Source: Candidatus Parcubacteria bacterium | GTDB lineage: Bacteria; Patescibacteriota; Minisyncoccia; UBA9983 | DNA length: 36,370 nt | Assembly (NCBI GenBank): GCA_003599625.1 | Contig: QZIU01000025.1 | Coordinates: forward strand, 1-36,370 | Direction: 5' to 3' | Shown: one piece after another, positions 22,768-31,256 of the stretch | Layout: each line of letters opens with the position of its first letter | Numbering within the stretch: position 1 is the first letter of the stretch | Position numbers and translations under genes: made by a program | Notes under the pieces: generated by a model | The model's database searches: none | The model's input: the letters and a program-made list of their open reading frames with translations, nothing else | Told to the model about the DNA's origin: nothing

Positions 22768-23190
22768 CTATTGACTATAAGCTATTCGCCGTATGGCGTT
22801 TGCCATTTCGGCGGACTCTTCTTTGTTCGCGTACGGTTTTCCCGGCCAGTGGCGGAGGCCGTCATTTGAGAATCGCGGGATAATGTGGAAATGCGCGTGC
22901 GGAACGATTTGGCCCGCCGCTCCTTCGACATTCATTATGAGGTTGATTCCATCCGCCTTGGCCGCTCTCTTTACGGAAGCGGCGATTTTTTTCATCAAAA
23001 CGGACATCTTTGAAATTGTCTCGTCAGACAGGTCGTATAAATTCGCATAATGCGATTTTGGGATCAGGAGAGTGTGTCCTCTGTTTACCGGGTTGATGTC
23101 TAAAAAAGCCAGAAAATCTTCATCTTCATGCGTAATGTCCGCCGGTAACTCTTTTCGCGCGATCTTGCAAAAAACGCATTGGTTGTTCAT
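22768..23190 (-). CDS. HIT family (histidine triad) nucleotide hydrolase
   Basis: The 140-residue protein has the histidine triad H98-A-H100-F-H102 followed by IIPR, and an N-terminal CVFCKIARKELPADI with two Cys typical of the HINT branch. HINT proteins hydrolyse AMP-linked substrates such as AMP-lysine or adenosine phosphoramidates. The gene is divergent from recJ with only 26 bp between the start codons. Confidence 0.93.
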   Translation of the reverse strand: MNNQCVFCKIARKELPADITHEDEDFLAFLDINPVNRGHTLLIPKSHYANLYDLSDETISKMSVLMKKIAASVKRAAKADGINLIMNVEGAAGQIVPHAHFHIIPRFSNDGLRHWPGKPYANKEESAEMANAIRRIAYSQ

Positions 23191-23196
23191 GTGTAT

Positions 23197-23209
23197 ATTA
23201 TGATATAAT
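23197..23209. promoter_or_regulatory. Back-to-back -10 boxes for the HIT gene and recJ
   Basis: On the plus strand TATAAT (23204-23209) is 7 nt before the recJ ATG. On the minus strand CATAAT (23197-23202 reversed) is 6 nt before the HIT ATG. Both mRNAs would be leaderless, and the two polymerases cannot bind together. Confidence 0.5.
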
Positions 23210-23216
23210 CGGCGTT

Positions 23217-24923
23217 ATGAGGCAATGGATCTTGAGGGAGAAAATTCCCAACGATGTCTCCGGAGAATTGGGGGATTTGCCGGAAATGGTGAAAAGCCTT
23301 CTTTTCCATCGCGGGATAAAAACCAGTCAGGAGGCGAAAAAATTTCTCGCTCCGAGTTACGACGATGACACCGGCGACCCTTTAGAAATTCTAAACATGG
23401 AGAAAGCCTCCCTCCGGATCATCAAAGCGATAAAAGATAATGAAAAGATCGTTGTCTTTGGCGATTATGACGCGGATGGAGTTTGCGCCAGCGTGATCTT
23501 TCACGATTTCTTCAAAAGAATCGGTTTTGAAAATTTTCACGTTCATATTCCCGACAGATATTTGGATGGTTATGGTCTGACGAACAAAGCGGTAGACGAG
23601 TTTAAGGAAATAGGCGCAAGTCTGATAATCACCCTTGACTGCGGGGTGACAAATTCGGAAGAGGTGGACAGGGCAAATTCTCGCGGAATCGATGTGGTAA
23701 TTATCGATCATCATATCGTGCCGGAGGAACCGCCGAAAGCCTACGCGATAGTGGATCTAAAACAAGACGGCGAAAAATATCCGACAAAGTTTTTGTGCGG
23801 AGCAGGTATCGCTTTCAAGACAGTTTGCGCTTTAATCAAGCTTGGCAATTTCAATATTATCCCGGGTTGGGAAAAATGGCTTTTGGATGTGGTGGCTGTG
23901 GCCACGGTGGCCGACATGGTGCCCATGACGCAAGAAAACAGGGTCTTTGTCCATTATGGACTGAAGGTGTTAAGAAAGACCAGGAGGCCGGGGTTGCTGG
24001 CGTTCTATCGTCGCCTTAATTTAGGGCCCGGCACAATAGGAGAAGATGATCTTGGATTCATGATCGCCCCGCGTCTTAACGTGGCGGGCCGCATGGAGCA
24101 TGCGACCGTCAGTTTTAATCTGTTGACCACCCAATCTCCCCAGGAAGCTGATTGGATAAGCGGCAGGTTGGAAGTGATGAATAACGACAGAAAAGGATTG
24201 GTCGAGAAAATCATCAACAAGATCGAAGAAGAGGTAACTGATTTGCCGGATATTAACCGGATAATAACGGCTGGGGATGAGAGTTGGAGTCCGGGAGTGC
24301 TCGGTCTGGCGGCCAACCGTATTCTTGAGAAATATAATTGTCCGGTTTTTTTGTGGGGCAAAGGGGGCGGCAACCTTAAAGGTTCTTGCCGGAGCGACGG
24401 TTCTATTGATCTTGTTCGGTTCATGAGGCTGATGCCGGAAGGCATTTTCGAAGACCTTGGCGGACACAGCTTTTCGGCCGGTTTCACTTTGGCGGGCAAT
24501 GATACAGATCGGCTCAAAGAAGAGATCGGCAAACTATACGCCAAGTTGCCTAAAACGGCCGTGGAGAAGGTTATAAAGGTCGAAAGGGAAATGCTCATGG
24601 ATGAAGTTGATCAGACCTTTTATTCTCTCATAGAATCTTTCCAGCCTTTCGGCGCTGAGAATCCTAAACCCGTTTTCTCCTTTCGGGGCGTAAAGATTTT
24701 TAACGTCAAAAAATTCGGCAACGGCGGCATCCATCTCCAATTCGATTTCAAGAAAAAAGACGGCTCTGTCATCTCGGCAGTCGGCTTTTTCATGAGTCGG
24801 GAAGATTTTTTTGATTATACTTCCGGGCAAATCATAGATTTGGCCGCCTCTCTTGAAAAAAGCTATTTTAAGAGCAAGCCGGAATTAAGATTGAGGATCG
24901 TGGACGCGAGAAAAGCGGCTTGA
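23217..24923 (+). CDS. recJ: Single-stranded-DNA-specific exonuclease RecJ
   Basis: RecJ degrades single-stranded DNA 5' to 3' in recombination and repair. The 568-residue protein has the DHH superfamily motifs: FGDYDADGVCAS (D83, D85), TLDCGVTN (D141) and IIDHH (164-166). The DHHA1 part has DLGGHSFSAGF. A C-terminal OB domain follows (FQPFGAENPKPVF and on). Length and order match bacterial RecJ. It is followed 19 bp later by rnhA. Confidence 0.96.
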   Translation: MRQWILREKIPNDVSGELGDLPEMVKSLLFHRGIKTSQEAKKFLAPSYDDDTGDPLEILNMEKASLRIIKAIKDNEKIVVFGDYDADGVCASVIFHDFFKRIGFENFHVHIPDRYLDGYGLTNKAVDEFKEIGASLIITLDCGVTNSEEVDRANSRGIDVVIIDHHIVPEEPPKAYAIVDLKQDGEKYPTKFLCGAGIAFKTVCALIKLGNFNIIPGWEKWLLDVVAVATVADMVPMTQENRVFVHYGLKVLRKTRRPGLLAFYRRLNLGPGTIGEDDLGFMIAPRLNVAGRMEHATVSFNLLTTQSPQEADWISGRLEVMNNDRKGLVEKIINKIEEEVTDLPDINRIITAGDESWSPGVLGLAANRILEKYNCPVFLWGKGGGNLKGSCRSDGSIDLVRFMRLMPEGIFEDLGGHSFSAGFTLAGNDTDRLKEEIGKLYAKLPKTAVEKVIKVEREMLMDEVDQTFYSLIESFQPFGAENPKPVFSFRGVKIFNVKKFGNGGIHLQFDFKKKDGSVISAVGFFMSREDFFDYTSGQIIDLAASLEKSYFKSKPELRLRIVDARKAA

Positions 24924-24942
24924 GTTATGATAAAATAATTTT

Positions 24943-25365
24943 ATGGAAAAAATAATCGTTTATACCGACGGAGGATCAAGGGGCAATCCGGGACCGGCCG
25001 GAGCAGGGGTGGCGATCACTAGCGACAAAGGCGATGTTTTAAGCGAGTGTCGCGCTTATCTTGGCATTCGGACAAACAACGAAGCCGAGTATGAAGCCGT
25101 GATCATGGCGTTGCAGAAATTGAAGGCCATTCTTGGCAAAGAGAAGATCAAAACCGCCGAGATCGAAGTAAGGATGGACAGCGAACTGGTAGCCAGGCAG
25201 CTGAACGGGATATATAAGATAGAGAACGAAAAGCTTATCCCGCTCTTTGTCAAAATTTGGAATCTCAGACTTGATTTCGGGAAAATAAGCTTCAAACATA
25301 TTCCCCGGGAACAGAACAAAGAAGCGGACAGATTGGCCAACGAGGCGATGGACGAAGAAAGATGA
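24943..25365 (+). CDS. rnhA: Ribonuclease HI
   Basis: This 140-residue enzyme cuts RNA in RNA-DNA hybrids. The metal-binding residues are visible: D9 (YTDGGSRGNPGPAG), E49 (NNEAEYEAV), D79 (RMDSEL) and D129 (NKEADRLAN). It is of the archaeal/bacterial short type without an N-terminal hybrid-binding domain. A TAAAAT-like -10 (24931-24936) lies 6 nt before the ATG. Its stop overlaps the comEC start as ATGA. Confidence 0.95.
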   Translation: MEKIIVYTDGGSRGNPGPAGAGVAITSDKGDVLSECRAYLGIRTNNEAEYEAVIMALQKLKAILGKEKIKTAEIEVRMDSELVARQLNGIYKIENEKLIPLFVKIWNLRLDFGKISFKHIPREQNKEADRLANEAMDEER

Positions 25366-26903
25366 CTTACCGGACCTGCGTCCTGATTCTTGCGGGCTTT
25401 TCTTTCGGTGTTTTTATAAACTCATTCCTCGATTTCGGCTTGTCTTCGGTTCTTCTTTTTGTTTTTCTCGGCGCGGTTTTGTGGTGGCTGGATTTTTTGA
25501 AATATTCTAAGTCAAAAATTTTCCTTTCCATGGGTTTGCTTATTTTTGCCATGGGGCTGGGTCAGTTGAGATTCCAGCAGGCCGAGAACAAGGCGTTTGG
25601 CGAAGCGAATTTGTTAAAAAAGAATTTGGATCAAAAGATGGCTTTGCGGGGGGTCGTCTCAGACGAGCCCGAGGAGAAAGAAAATTACGCGAGGATCGTT
25701 TTCGAAGAAGAAACAAGCGCGGCCAAAATACTTGTTTATCTCCAAAGTTATCCGAAATACAAGTATGGAGACAAATTAAATCTAAAAGGAGTTTTAAAAC
25801 GACCCCAAAATTTCAACGCGAGCGCATCAAAAAGTTTACAGGATCTAAGCTATAGCAACAAAAGCGTAAACAACAACAATTTCAACTGGCCTGATTATTT
25901 GGCCAAAGAAGGAATATATTTCGAGATGTTTTATCCGCAAGCGGAATACGTCTCGAGCGGCAATGGATTATGGATCAAAGAAAAACTCTTTGATCTGAAA
26001 AAGGAATTTTTGTCCGCGATATCCAAAAACGTTCCCGAACCGCATGGCGCTTTTTTGGGCGGCATAACAATAGGGGCGCGGGAGAGTTTGCCCGGGGAGT
26101 GGCAAGAGATGTTCAAGACGACCGGCGTCGCGCACATTGTGGCCTTGTCCGGCTATAACATCGCGATAGTGGCGGAAAGCGTCATGCTGCTTTTCAGCTT
26201 CTTGCCCCGATACCTGGCTGTCGGCGGGGGAGCCTTAGGCATTATCTTGTTTGCGATAATGACAGGTTCTTCGGCGACTGTTTTGCGCGCGTCCATCATG
26301 GCTCTCTTTGCCCTGACTGCAAAAGCGACAGGAAGGATTTATACCGTTTCCTGGGCTTTGTTTTTGGCAGGATTCTTCATGGTATTGCAAAACCCCAAGA
26401 TCTTGCGGTTCGACACTTCGTTTCAACTCTCCTTTTTGGCAACTTTGGGTTTGATCCATCTTTCGCCCTTGGTTAAAGAAAAAATGTCTTTTATCACTGA
26501 CAGGTTTAAATTGAGAGAGATCTTTTCCGCCACCGTGGCGGCGCAAGTCTTTGTCTTGCCCTTGCTGATGTTCAAAACAGGGGAATTGTCTTTGGCGGGT
26601 TTGCCGGTCAATTTTTTAATCCTGCCCTTTATTCCACTGACCATGTTCATGGGGTTCGGTGTCGGAATTCTCGGCATGATAAGTTCAGTGTTGGCGGCGC
26701 CGTTCGCCTGGCTGTCTTACGCTTTGCTCCAGTATGAACTTTGGATAGTGGAAATTTTTTCAAAGCTTCCCTTTGCCTCCGTTCATATTCCCGGTTTTTC
26801 CGAAATATTGCTCGTTTTGTCCTACGCGGCCATGTTCTTGGGACTGCATGCCTACAAAAAGAGAAAGGAGAAATTGGAATTGGAAAACGCGATGGAATTC
26901 TAA
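25362..26903 (+). CDS. comEC: ComEC/Rec2 family DNA-uptake channel, membrane part only
   Basis: ComEC forms the inner-membrane channel that takes up single-stranded DNA. The 513-residue protein has an N-terminal membrane/OB region (DUF4131-like, about 1-170) and the Competence domain with GITIGARESLPGEWQEMFKTTG, then HIVALSGYNIAIVAESVM and about eight further hydrophobic segments. It ends after the last transmembrane helix, so the C-terminal metallo-beta-lactamase domain of full-length ComEC is missing. A stand-alone protein of that type is encoded at 27931-28782. It overlaps rnhA by 4 bp. Confidence 0.92.
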   Translation: MTYRTCVLILAGFSFGVFINSFLDFGLSSVLLFVFLGAVLWWLDFLKYSKSKIFLSMGLLIFAMGLGQLRFQQAENKAFGEANLLKKNLDQKMALRGVVSDEPEEKENYARIVFEEETSAAKILVYLQSYPKYKYGDKLNLKGVLKRPQNFNASASKSLQDLSYSNKSVNNNNFNWPDYLAKEGIYFEMFYPQAEYVSSGNGLWIKEKLFDLKKEFLSAISKNVPEPHGAFLGGITIGARESLPGEWQEMFKTTGVAHIVALSGYNIAIVAESVMLLFSFLPRYLAVGGGALGIILFAIMTGSSATVLRASIMALFALTAKATGRIYTVSWALFLAGFFMVLQNPKILRFDTSFQLSFLATLGLIHLSPLVKEKMSFITDRFKLREIFSATVAAQVFVLPLLMFKTGELSLAGLPVNFLILPFIPLTMFMGFGVGILGMISSVLAAPFAWLSYALLQYELWIVEIFSKLPFASVHIPGFSEILLVLSYAAMFLGLHAYKKRKEKLELENAMEF

Positions 26904-26947
26904 TCTAGACAACTTCTGGTAATTTGCTTGCCTAAATTTGGCCGGTT

Positions 26948-27883
26948 TTATTTTGCCAAAATCGCGGAGGTCGCTTTTTTGTTGTGCCTTTTCGATTTCC
27001 AGAAGAAGTAGCCAACGATGGAGCTGGTGGTGAGGGGAGATACCCAGCTTGGGATATGGAAGCCGAAGCTGTCCAAAAGCATGATGATTCCCAAAAACAA
27101 AAGGGAATACATGGCGCCGTTCTTCAAAAAGAGGTATTTTTTGATCTTGTCGATATTGCTTATGGTGAGTTGCCGCACGACGAAGGCGCCGAGGCCGTTG
27201 CCCAGGAGAATGAGCGGCACGGACATGGTAAAGGCAAAGGCGCCCAGCACGCCGTCAATAGAGAAGGTCGCGTCTATCACTTCCAGATAAAATATTTTGG
27301 CAGTATCGAAGTAGCCTTCGCTCATCAATTCTTTTTCTTTCAGTTCGGCGTTTTGTTTGAAGCCGTGGGTGATGAAGAAAGCAGTCGAGCCGATGACCGC
27401 GCCGAAGGCCATCAGCGGATTTATTTTCAAGGAGAACCAGACAATGGCGGCAAGCAGAGCCGAAACGACGGCAAAAAACCACACCCCTTTCTCATGGAAA
27501 AATCTTTCCCCGCGCAAACCGTAATTTTTCGGCTCCATGAAGAGCCAGTGGAAGAAGAGAAAGATCATAAATACGCCTCCGCCAATGAGAATGACAGGAG
27601 ATGACTTTTCGATCGCTTCAATCACTCTCGGGTCGCCGCTGAAAGCGGCTGTCATGGCGCCCCATGGCCCCAGGCCGGGAGTAGTCAGCCAGACGATCAG
27701 CCAAGGCAGAAGACCTCTGATGGCGAAGACAGCGATGACGAACCCCCATAGAAGAAACCACTTCCTGGCTTTGGCCTTCATTGTCTGGAGAACTTCGGCA
27801 TTGATAATGGCGTTGTCCACGCTCGTTATCGTTTCAAAAACAAAAAGGCCCCCGACAATAAGGAAAATTGATATAATATCCAT
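26948..27883 (-). CDS. DUF475 / TerC-like integral membrane protein
   Basis: The protein is about 311 residues long with roughly eight membrane segments. Early FETITSVDNAIINAEVLQ and later YLEVIDATFSIDGVLGAF are the paired acidic motifs of the TerC/DUF475 superfamily, which is linked to metal-ion handling. I chose ATG 27883 over an upstream TTG (27919) because a TATAAT -10 box lies 7 nt before this ATG, inside the longer version. The gene splits the two halves of the ComEC function and runs against them. Confidence 0.85.
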   Translation of the reverse strand: MDIISIFLIVGGLFVFETITSVDNAIINAEVLQTMKAKARKWFLLWGFVIAVFAIRGLLPWLIVWLTTPGLGPWGAMTAAFSGDPRVIEAIEKSSPVILIGGGVFMIFLFFHWLFMEPKNYGLRGERFFHEKGVWFFAVVSALLAAIVWFSLKINPLMAFGAVIGSTAFFITHGFKQNAELKEKELMSEGYFDTAKIFYLEVIDATFSIDGVLGAFAFTMSVPLILLGNGLGAFVVRQLTISNIDKIKKYLFLKNGAMYSLLFLGIIMLLDSFGFHIPSWVSPLTTSSIVGYFFWKSKRHNKKATSAILAK

Positions 27884-27890
27884 GGCGAGG

Positions 27891-27925
27891 ATTATAGGAT
27901 AAAAAATCTCGCCCTTCAATATAAG
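27891..27925. promoter_or_regulatory. Divergent -10 boxes for DUF475 and the ComEC-like MBL gene
   Basis: On the minus strand TATAAT (27891-27896 reversed) is 7 nt before ATG 27883. On the plus strand TATAAG (27920-27925) is 5 nt before GTG 27931. Both genes would be leaderless or nearly so. Confidence 0.5.
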
Positions 27926-27930
27926 TCGAA

Positions 27931-28782
27931 GTGGCCAACTTTAAAAAACATTTCAAATATTATTTTATCCTCTTTCTTTTTTTGAGCGCGGCTTTTGTCT
28001 GGCTTGCCGTTTATCTTGAGACCAGGAAAAATCTGCTTGTCGCTTTCCTGGATGTGGGACAGGGAGACGCCGTTTTCATTCAGGCTCCCAACGGCAACCA
28101 GATTCTTGTCGATGGCGGGCCGAACAAAGCCATTCTTCGCGAGTTGTCCAAGGTCATGCCTTTTTACGACAGAACTATCGACGGCATTATTCTTACTCAT
28201 CCCCACCTCGACCATTACGCGGGACTGATGGAAGCGGCGCGGAAATACGACATCAATTTCGAGATGGATCCCGGGGTAAAAACGGAAGGCGAAGCCTTTG
28301 CTCTTTTTGAAGATGTCCTCAGGGAAAAAGGATTGCGGAGAATTTACGGCAAGAGGGGAATGCGGCTTGTGCTGGACAAGGATATTTACCTGGAAATCCT
28401 TTTGCCCGCCATAAACAACGAAAATTTATCCGAACATGACGGGATGCTGGTATCGAGGCTTGTTTATGGGAATAATTCTTTTCTTTTGACCGGCGACATG
28501 GAAGAAAACTTGGAAGAGTACCTTATCGCGACTGGCGCCGCCATTGGCAGCGACGTGCTGAAGGTTGCCCACCATGGGTCAAAAACATCCAGCTCTGAAA
28601 AATTTTTGGGCTGGGTCAGCCCCGATCTGGCGGTTATTTCAGTCGGAAAAAATAATAAATACGGTCATCCTCACGAAGAAGTGACAGGGAGACTTGAAAA
28701 GTTCGAGATACCGATACTGAGAACGAATGAAAGCAAAACGATAAAAATAAAGAGCGACGGGGAAAAAATCTTTGTGCAATGA
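27931..28782 (+). CDS. Metallo-beta-lactamase-fold protein, ComEC C-terminal domain-like
   Basis: The 283-residue protein has an N-terminal membrane anchor (YYFILFLFLSAAFVWLAVYL) and an MBL domain facing outward: FLDVGQGDAVFIQ, LVDGGPN, the metal motif THPHLDHYAG, LLTGDME, and KVAHHGSKTSS with HPHEEV near the end. This set is the ComEC/Rec2 C-terminal nuclease-like domain. It probably degrades the non-transported DNA strand or works with the channel at 25362-26903. The start is GTG 27931. Confidence 0.9.
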   Translation: MANFKKHFKYYFILFLFLSAAFVWLAVYLETRKNLLVAFLDVGQGDAVFIQAPNGNQILVDGGPNKAILRELSKVMPFYDRTIDGIILTHPHLDHYAGLMEAARKYDINFEMDPGVKTEGEAFALFEDVLREKGLRRIYGKRGMRLVLDKDIYLEILLPAINNENLSEHDGMLVSRLVYGNNSFLLTGDMEENLEEYLIATGAAIGSDVLKVAHHGSKTSSSEKFLGWVSPDLAVISVGKNNKYGHPHEEVTGRLEKFEIPILRTNESKTIKIKSDGEKIFVQ

Positions 28783-28800
28783 GCAATAAACAGATATAAT
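28772..28800 (+). promoter_or_regulatory. Leaderless promoter for the glycoside hydrolase-like gene
   Basis: TTGTGC (28772-28777), a 17-bp spacer and TATAAT (28795-28800) end 6 nt before ATG 28807. The -35 overlaps the end of the upstream gene. Confidence 0.65.
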
Positions 28801-28806
28801 TAAGCC

Positions 28807-30261
28807 ATGAAAAAGAAAATCCTGTTCATAATCATTATATTGGCGGTCATTTTGACAAGCTTTTATTTTTTTATGGGAAGACCGGAGTCCGAAAAAGAAA
28901 CGCTTCTTTTCGAAAAAGATGATATCTCAAAAAATTCTCCCTTTGGCATGCTGCCATTTTTTTCTTTCAAAGAGCCGATCGGAGAAAAGTCTCCAGCTCC
29001 GGATCAATTTGATTTCGGGCCGACCAAAGACCTCGGTCTTAAATGGGGCAGAGCCCATTATCTTATATGGCCGGTCGTCCAGCCAACAAAACGGGAAGTT
29101 GACCAGGGTGTTTTTGATTGGAGCGAAAGCGACGGAATCTTGACCGCTTACCCCGCGGACGTTGAAAATATTCAGAATCTTGTGGCCTTTCCGGCACGCA
29201 AGAATGAAATGGGGGAGTATGTCGAGAACTTCAGCTTCCCAAATCAAGAGGCGGAAGAAGCTTATAAAAAGTTCGTTCAAAAGGCGGCGGAAAGATACGA
29301 TGGCGACGGAAATGATGACGCACCCGGTCTAAAAAGTCCCGTAAAATATTGGCAAATCGACAACGAACCTGATCTGAAGACGAATGACTGGGCAGGTTAT
29401 TCCAAACTTCTCAATTTGAGTTACGAAGGAATAAAATCCGCTTGCCCCGATTGCAAGGTTTTGATCGGAGGTTTGGGCGGCGAAACGAAAGGATTGATGA
29501 CTTTCTTCACGCCGGCCATCGAGAAGTCGGGGGGAAGGTATTTCGATATTTTTGATTACCATTGTTATGGCAACAAGCGGGAATGGAAAAAATGCGGAGA
29601 TTTGGCCGGAGAAATAAAAAGAACTTTTCCCGATGTTGAAATATGGATGAGTGAAACGGGGACATGGAGCGGGGCGCCAAGCTATCCGCCCGATCCGCCC
29701 CCCGATTCCGAGCAATCCGAGAAAGATCAGTCCGCCGCGCTTGTCAAATACCATATTTACCCGTTCTCGCAAGGAGTCAAAAAAGTTTTTTGGGCCTGGG
29801 GAATCATCGAAGGGTTCGGCGGTCCGGAAAATAATATTTTCGATAATACCGGTTTGATTTACGACGGGCTGGGACCCAAAGATTTAGGAAGGGGCGTAAA
29901 AAAGCTTTCATATTACACTTATCGCAATCTCATCAAGGAGCTGGAAGGGGCGGACTTGGATAATGTCGAAACGCTCAAAGAAGGGGGTCTTTACGCGTAT
30001 AAATTTGATCGGGCATACGGCGAAGACAAAGGCAGACCCGTTTGGATTCTTTGGAATGAAGAATCATCGGGTAAAAATATAGTTATTAACGAATTGGCCG
30101 GCAAGGATATTCGGATAACGGAATCTGTGCCAAAGTACGCGACCGGCAAAGAAGCCAACAAGGAAGATTTATTCGCCGGGACCGGATTAAGAGTTTCGAC
30201 CGACGGAAGAATCGATGTTCCTTCGGGGGGAGTCCCGATCTTTGTAGAAATTTCCGAATAG
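28807..30261 (+). CDS. Membrane-anchored glycoside hydrolase-like TIM-barrel protein
   Basis: The 484-residue protein has an N-terminal membrane anchor (about residues 4-22). The main domain resembles GH-A clan hydrolases (GH39/GH5-like). It has YWQIDNEPD with a putative acid/base Glu187 and IWMSETGTW with a putative nucleophile Glu283, about 96 residues apart, plus HYLIWPVVQP early in the barrel and KVFWAWGI late. The C-terminus is a small beta domain. It faces outside and could trim host or biofilm polysaccharide. Family and substrate cannot be fixed from sequence reading. Confidence 0.75.
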   Translation: MKKKILFIIIILAVILTSFYFFMGRPESEKETLLFEKDDISKNSPFGMLPFFSFKEPIGEKSPAPDQFDFGPTKDLGLKWGRAHYLIWPVVQPTKREVDQGVFDWSESDGILTAYPADVENIQNLVAFPARKNEMGEYVENFSFPNQEAEEAYKKFVQKAAERYDGDGNDDAPGLKSPVKYWQIDNEPDLKTNDWAGYSKLLNLSYEGIKSACPDCKVLIGGLGGETKGLMTFFTPAIEKSGGRYFDIFDYHCYGNKREWKKCGDLAGEIKRTFPDVEIWMSETGTWSGAPSYPPDPPPDSEQSEKDQSAALVKYHIYPFSQGVKKVFWAWGIIEGFGGPENNIFDNTGLIYDGLGPKDLGRGVKKLSYYTYRNLIKELEGADLDNVETLKEGGLYAYKFDRAYGEDKGRPVWILWNEESSGKNIVINELAGKDIRITESVPKYATGKEANKEDLFAGTGLRVSTDGRIDVPSGGVPIFVEISE

Positions 30262-30286
30262 CGTGACGTTGTGATATCATTGAAGC

Positions 30287-30877
30287 ATGAACAATCCCAG
30301 GGAAGAAAAAACAATTTTCATCATCAAGCCGGATGGAGTAAAGAGAGGTTTGATCGGCGAAATTATCTCAAGAATAGAAAAAAGAGGTCTGAAGATCATA
30401 GCTTTGGACATGACCCAGGCGACCAAAGAGGAAATGGATGATCACTATCCCAAGGATAAGGCCTGGATCAAAAGGCTTGGGGAGAAGTCTTTGGCCAATT
30501 ACGCCAAATATTCCATAAACCCGGAAGAGAAATTGGGCACAAGCGATCCGGAAAAGATCGGAGAAATGATAAGAGCGTGGGTGATCGAATACATGACCTC
30601 CGGTCCGGTTGTTAAAGGAATGGTGAAGGGTGTTCACGCCATCGATATGGTTAGAAAGCTATGCGGGAACAGCGTTCCCGCCTTGGCGGAAATGGGCACG
30701 ATCAGGGGAGATTTTTCGGTTGACTCGGCGGTGTCGGCAAATCTGAACTTTCGTTCCATAAGGAATATTATTCACGCTTCGGAAACGCCGGAAGAATTTG
30801 CCAACGAGCTGGCATTGTGGTTCACGGAAAAAGAGATACACGATTACGCCCGGGCGGAAGAAGATATTATGTTTTAG
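30287..30877 (+). CDS. ndk: Nucleoside-diphosphate kinase with an internal insertion
   Basis: NDK transfers phosphate from ATP to NDPs through a phospho-His. Visible motifs are IKPDGVKRGLIGEII near the start, SGPVVKGMVKG, GTIRGDF and catalytic His163 in RNIIHASETPEEF. At 196 residues it exceeds the usual 140-150. The extra roughly 45 residues lie between DDHYPKDKAW and YMTSGPVV. A TATCAT -10 (30275-30280) lies 6 nt before the ATG. It is followed at once by the superoxide reductase gene. Confidence 0.94.
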   Translation: MNNPREEKTIFIIKPDGVKRGLIGEIISRIEKRGLKIIALDMTQATKEEMDDHYPKDKAWIKRLGEKSLANYAKYSINPEEKLGTSDPEKIGEMIRAWVIEYMTSGPVVKGMVKGVHAIDMVRKLCGNSVPALAEMGTIRGDFSVDSAVSANLNFRSIRNIIHASETPEEFANELALWFTEKEIHDYARAEEDIMF

Positions 30878-30878
30878 A

Positions 30879-31256
30879 ATGACACAAAAATACCAAATAT
30901 ACAAATGCAGCGTTTGCGGCGGTCATCTCGAAGTCTTGATCGAAGGAGGCGATAATTTGACTTGCTGCGGACAAAAAATGGAACTCTTGGCCGAGAAGAC
31001 GGAAGATGTGGGGATGGAGAAACATGTGCCGGTGATCGAGAAAACGGAAAAGGGCATCAAGATCAAGATAGGCGCCCAGCCGCACCCGATGCTTCCAGAG
31101 CATCATATCGAATGGATACAGGCCATCTGGAACGGTCGAAGTTACAGGAAATTTTTAAAGCCGGGGGATGTTCCGGAAGCTGAATTTGAAATTCCGACCA
31201 CCGAGGTTTTGGCCAGGGAACATTGCAACATTCACGGTCTTTGGCGCTCCAAATAA
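30879..31256 (+). CDS. dfx: Desulfoferrodoxin (2Fe superoxide reductase)
   Basis: This enzyme reduces superoxide to hydrogen peroxide without making oxygen, typical of anaerobes. ATG 30879 gives a 125-residue protein with both iron sites. Centre I has C10, C13, C29 and C30. Centre II has H49, H69, H75, C116 and H119 (CNIHGLW). The E47-K48 pair that guides catalysis in well-studied desulfoferrodoxins is present at the same numbers. It begins right after the ndk stop codon, and its TAA abuts the adk ATG. Confidence 0.96.
   Translation: MTQKYQIYKCSVCGGHLEVLIEGGDNLTCCGQKMELLAEKTEDVGMEKHVPVIEKTEKGIKIKIGAQPHPMLPEHHIEWIQAIWNGRSYRKFLKPGDVPEAEFEIPTTEVLAREHCNIHGLWRSK

Noticed and set aside
26984-27604. 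206-codon plus-strand frame opposite the DUF475 gene
   Set aside because: The minus-strand product has clear membrane-family motifs. The plus frame is a charged, low-information shadow.
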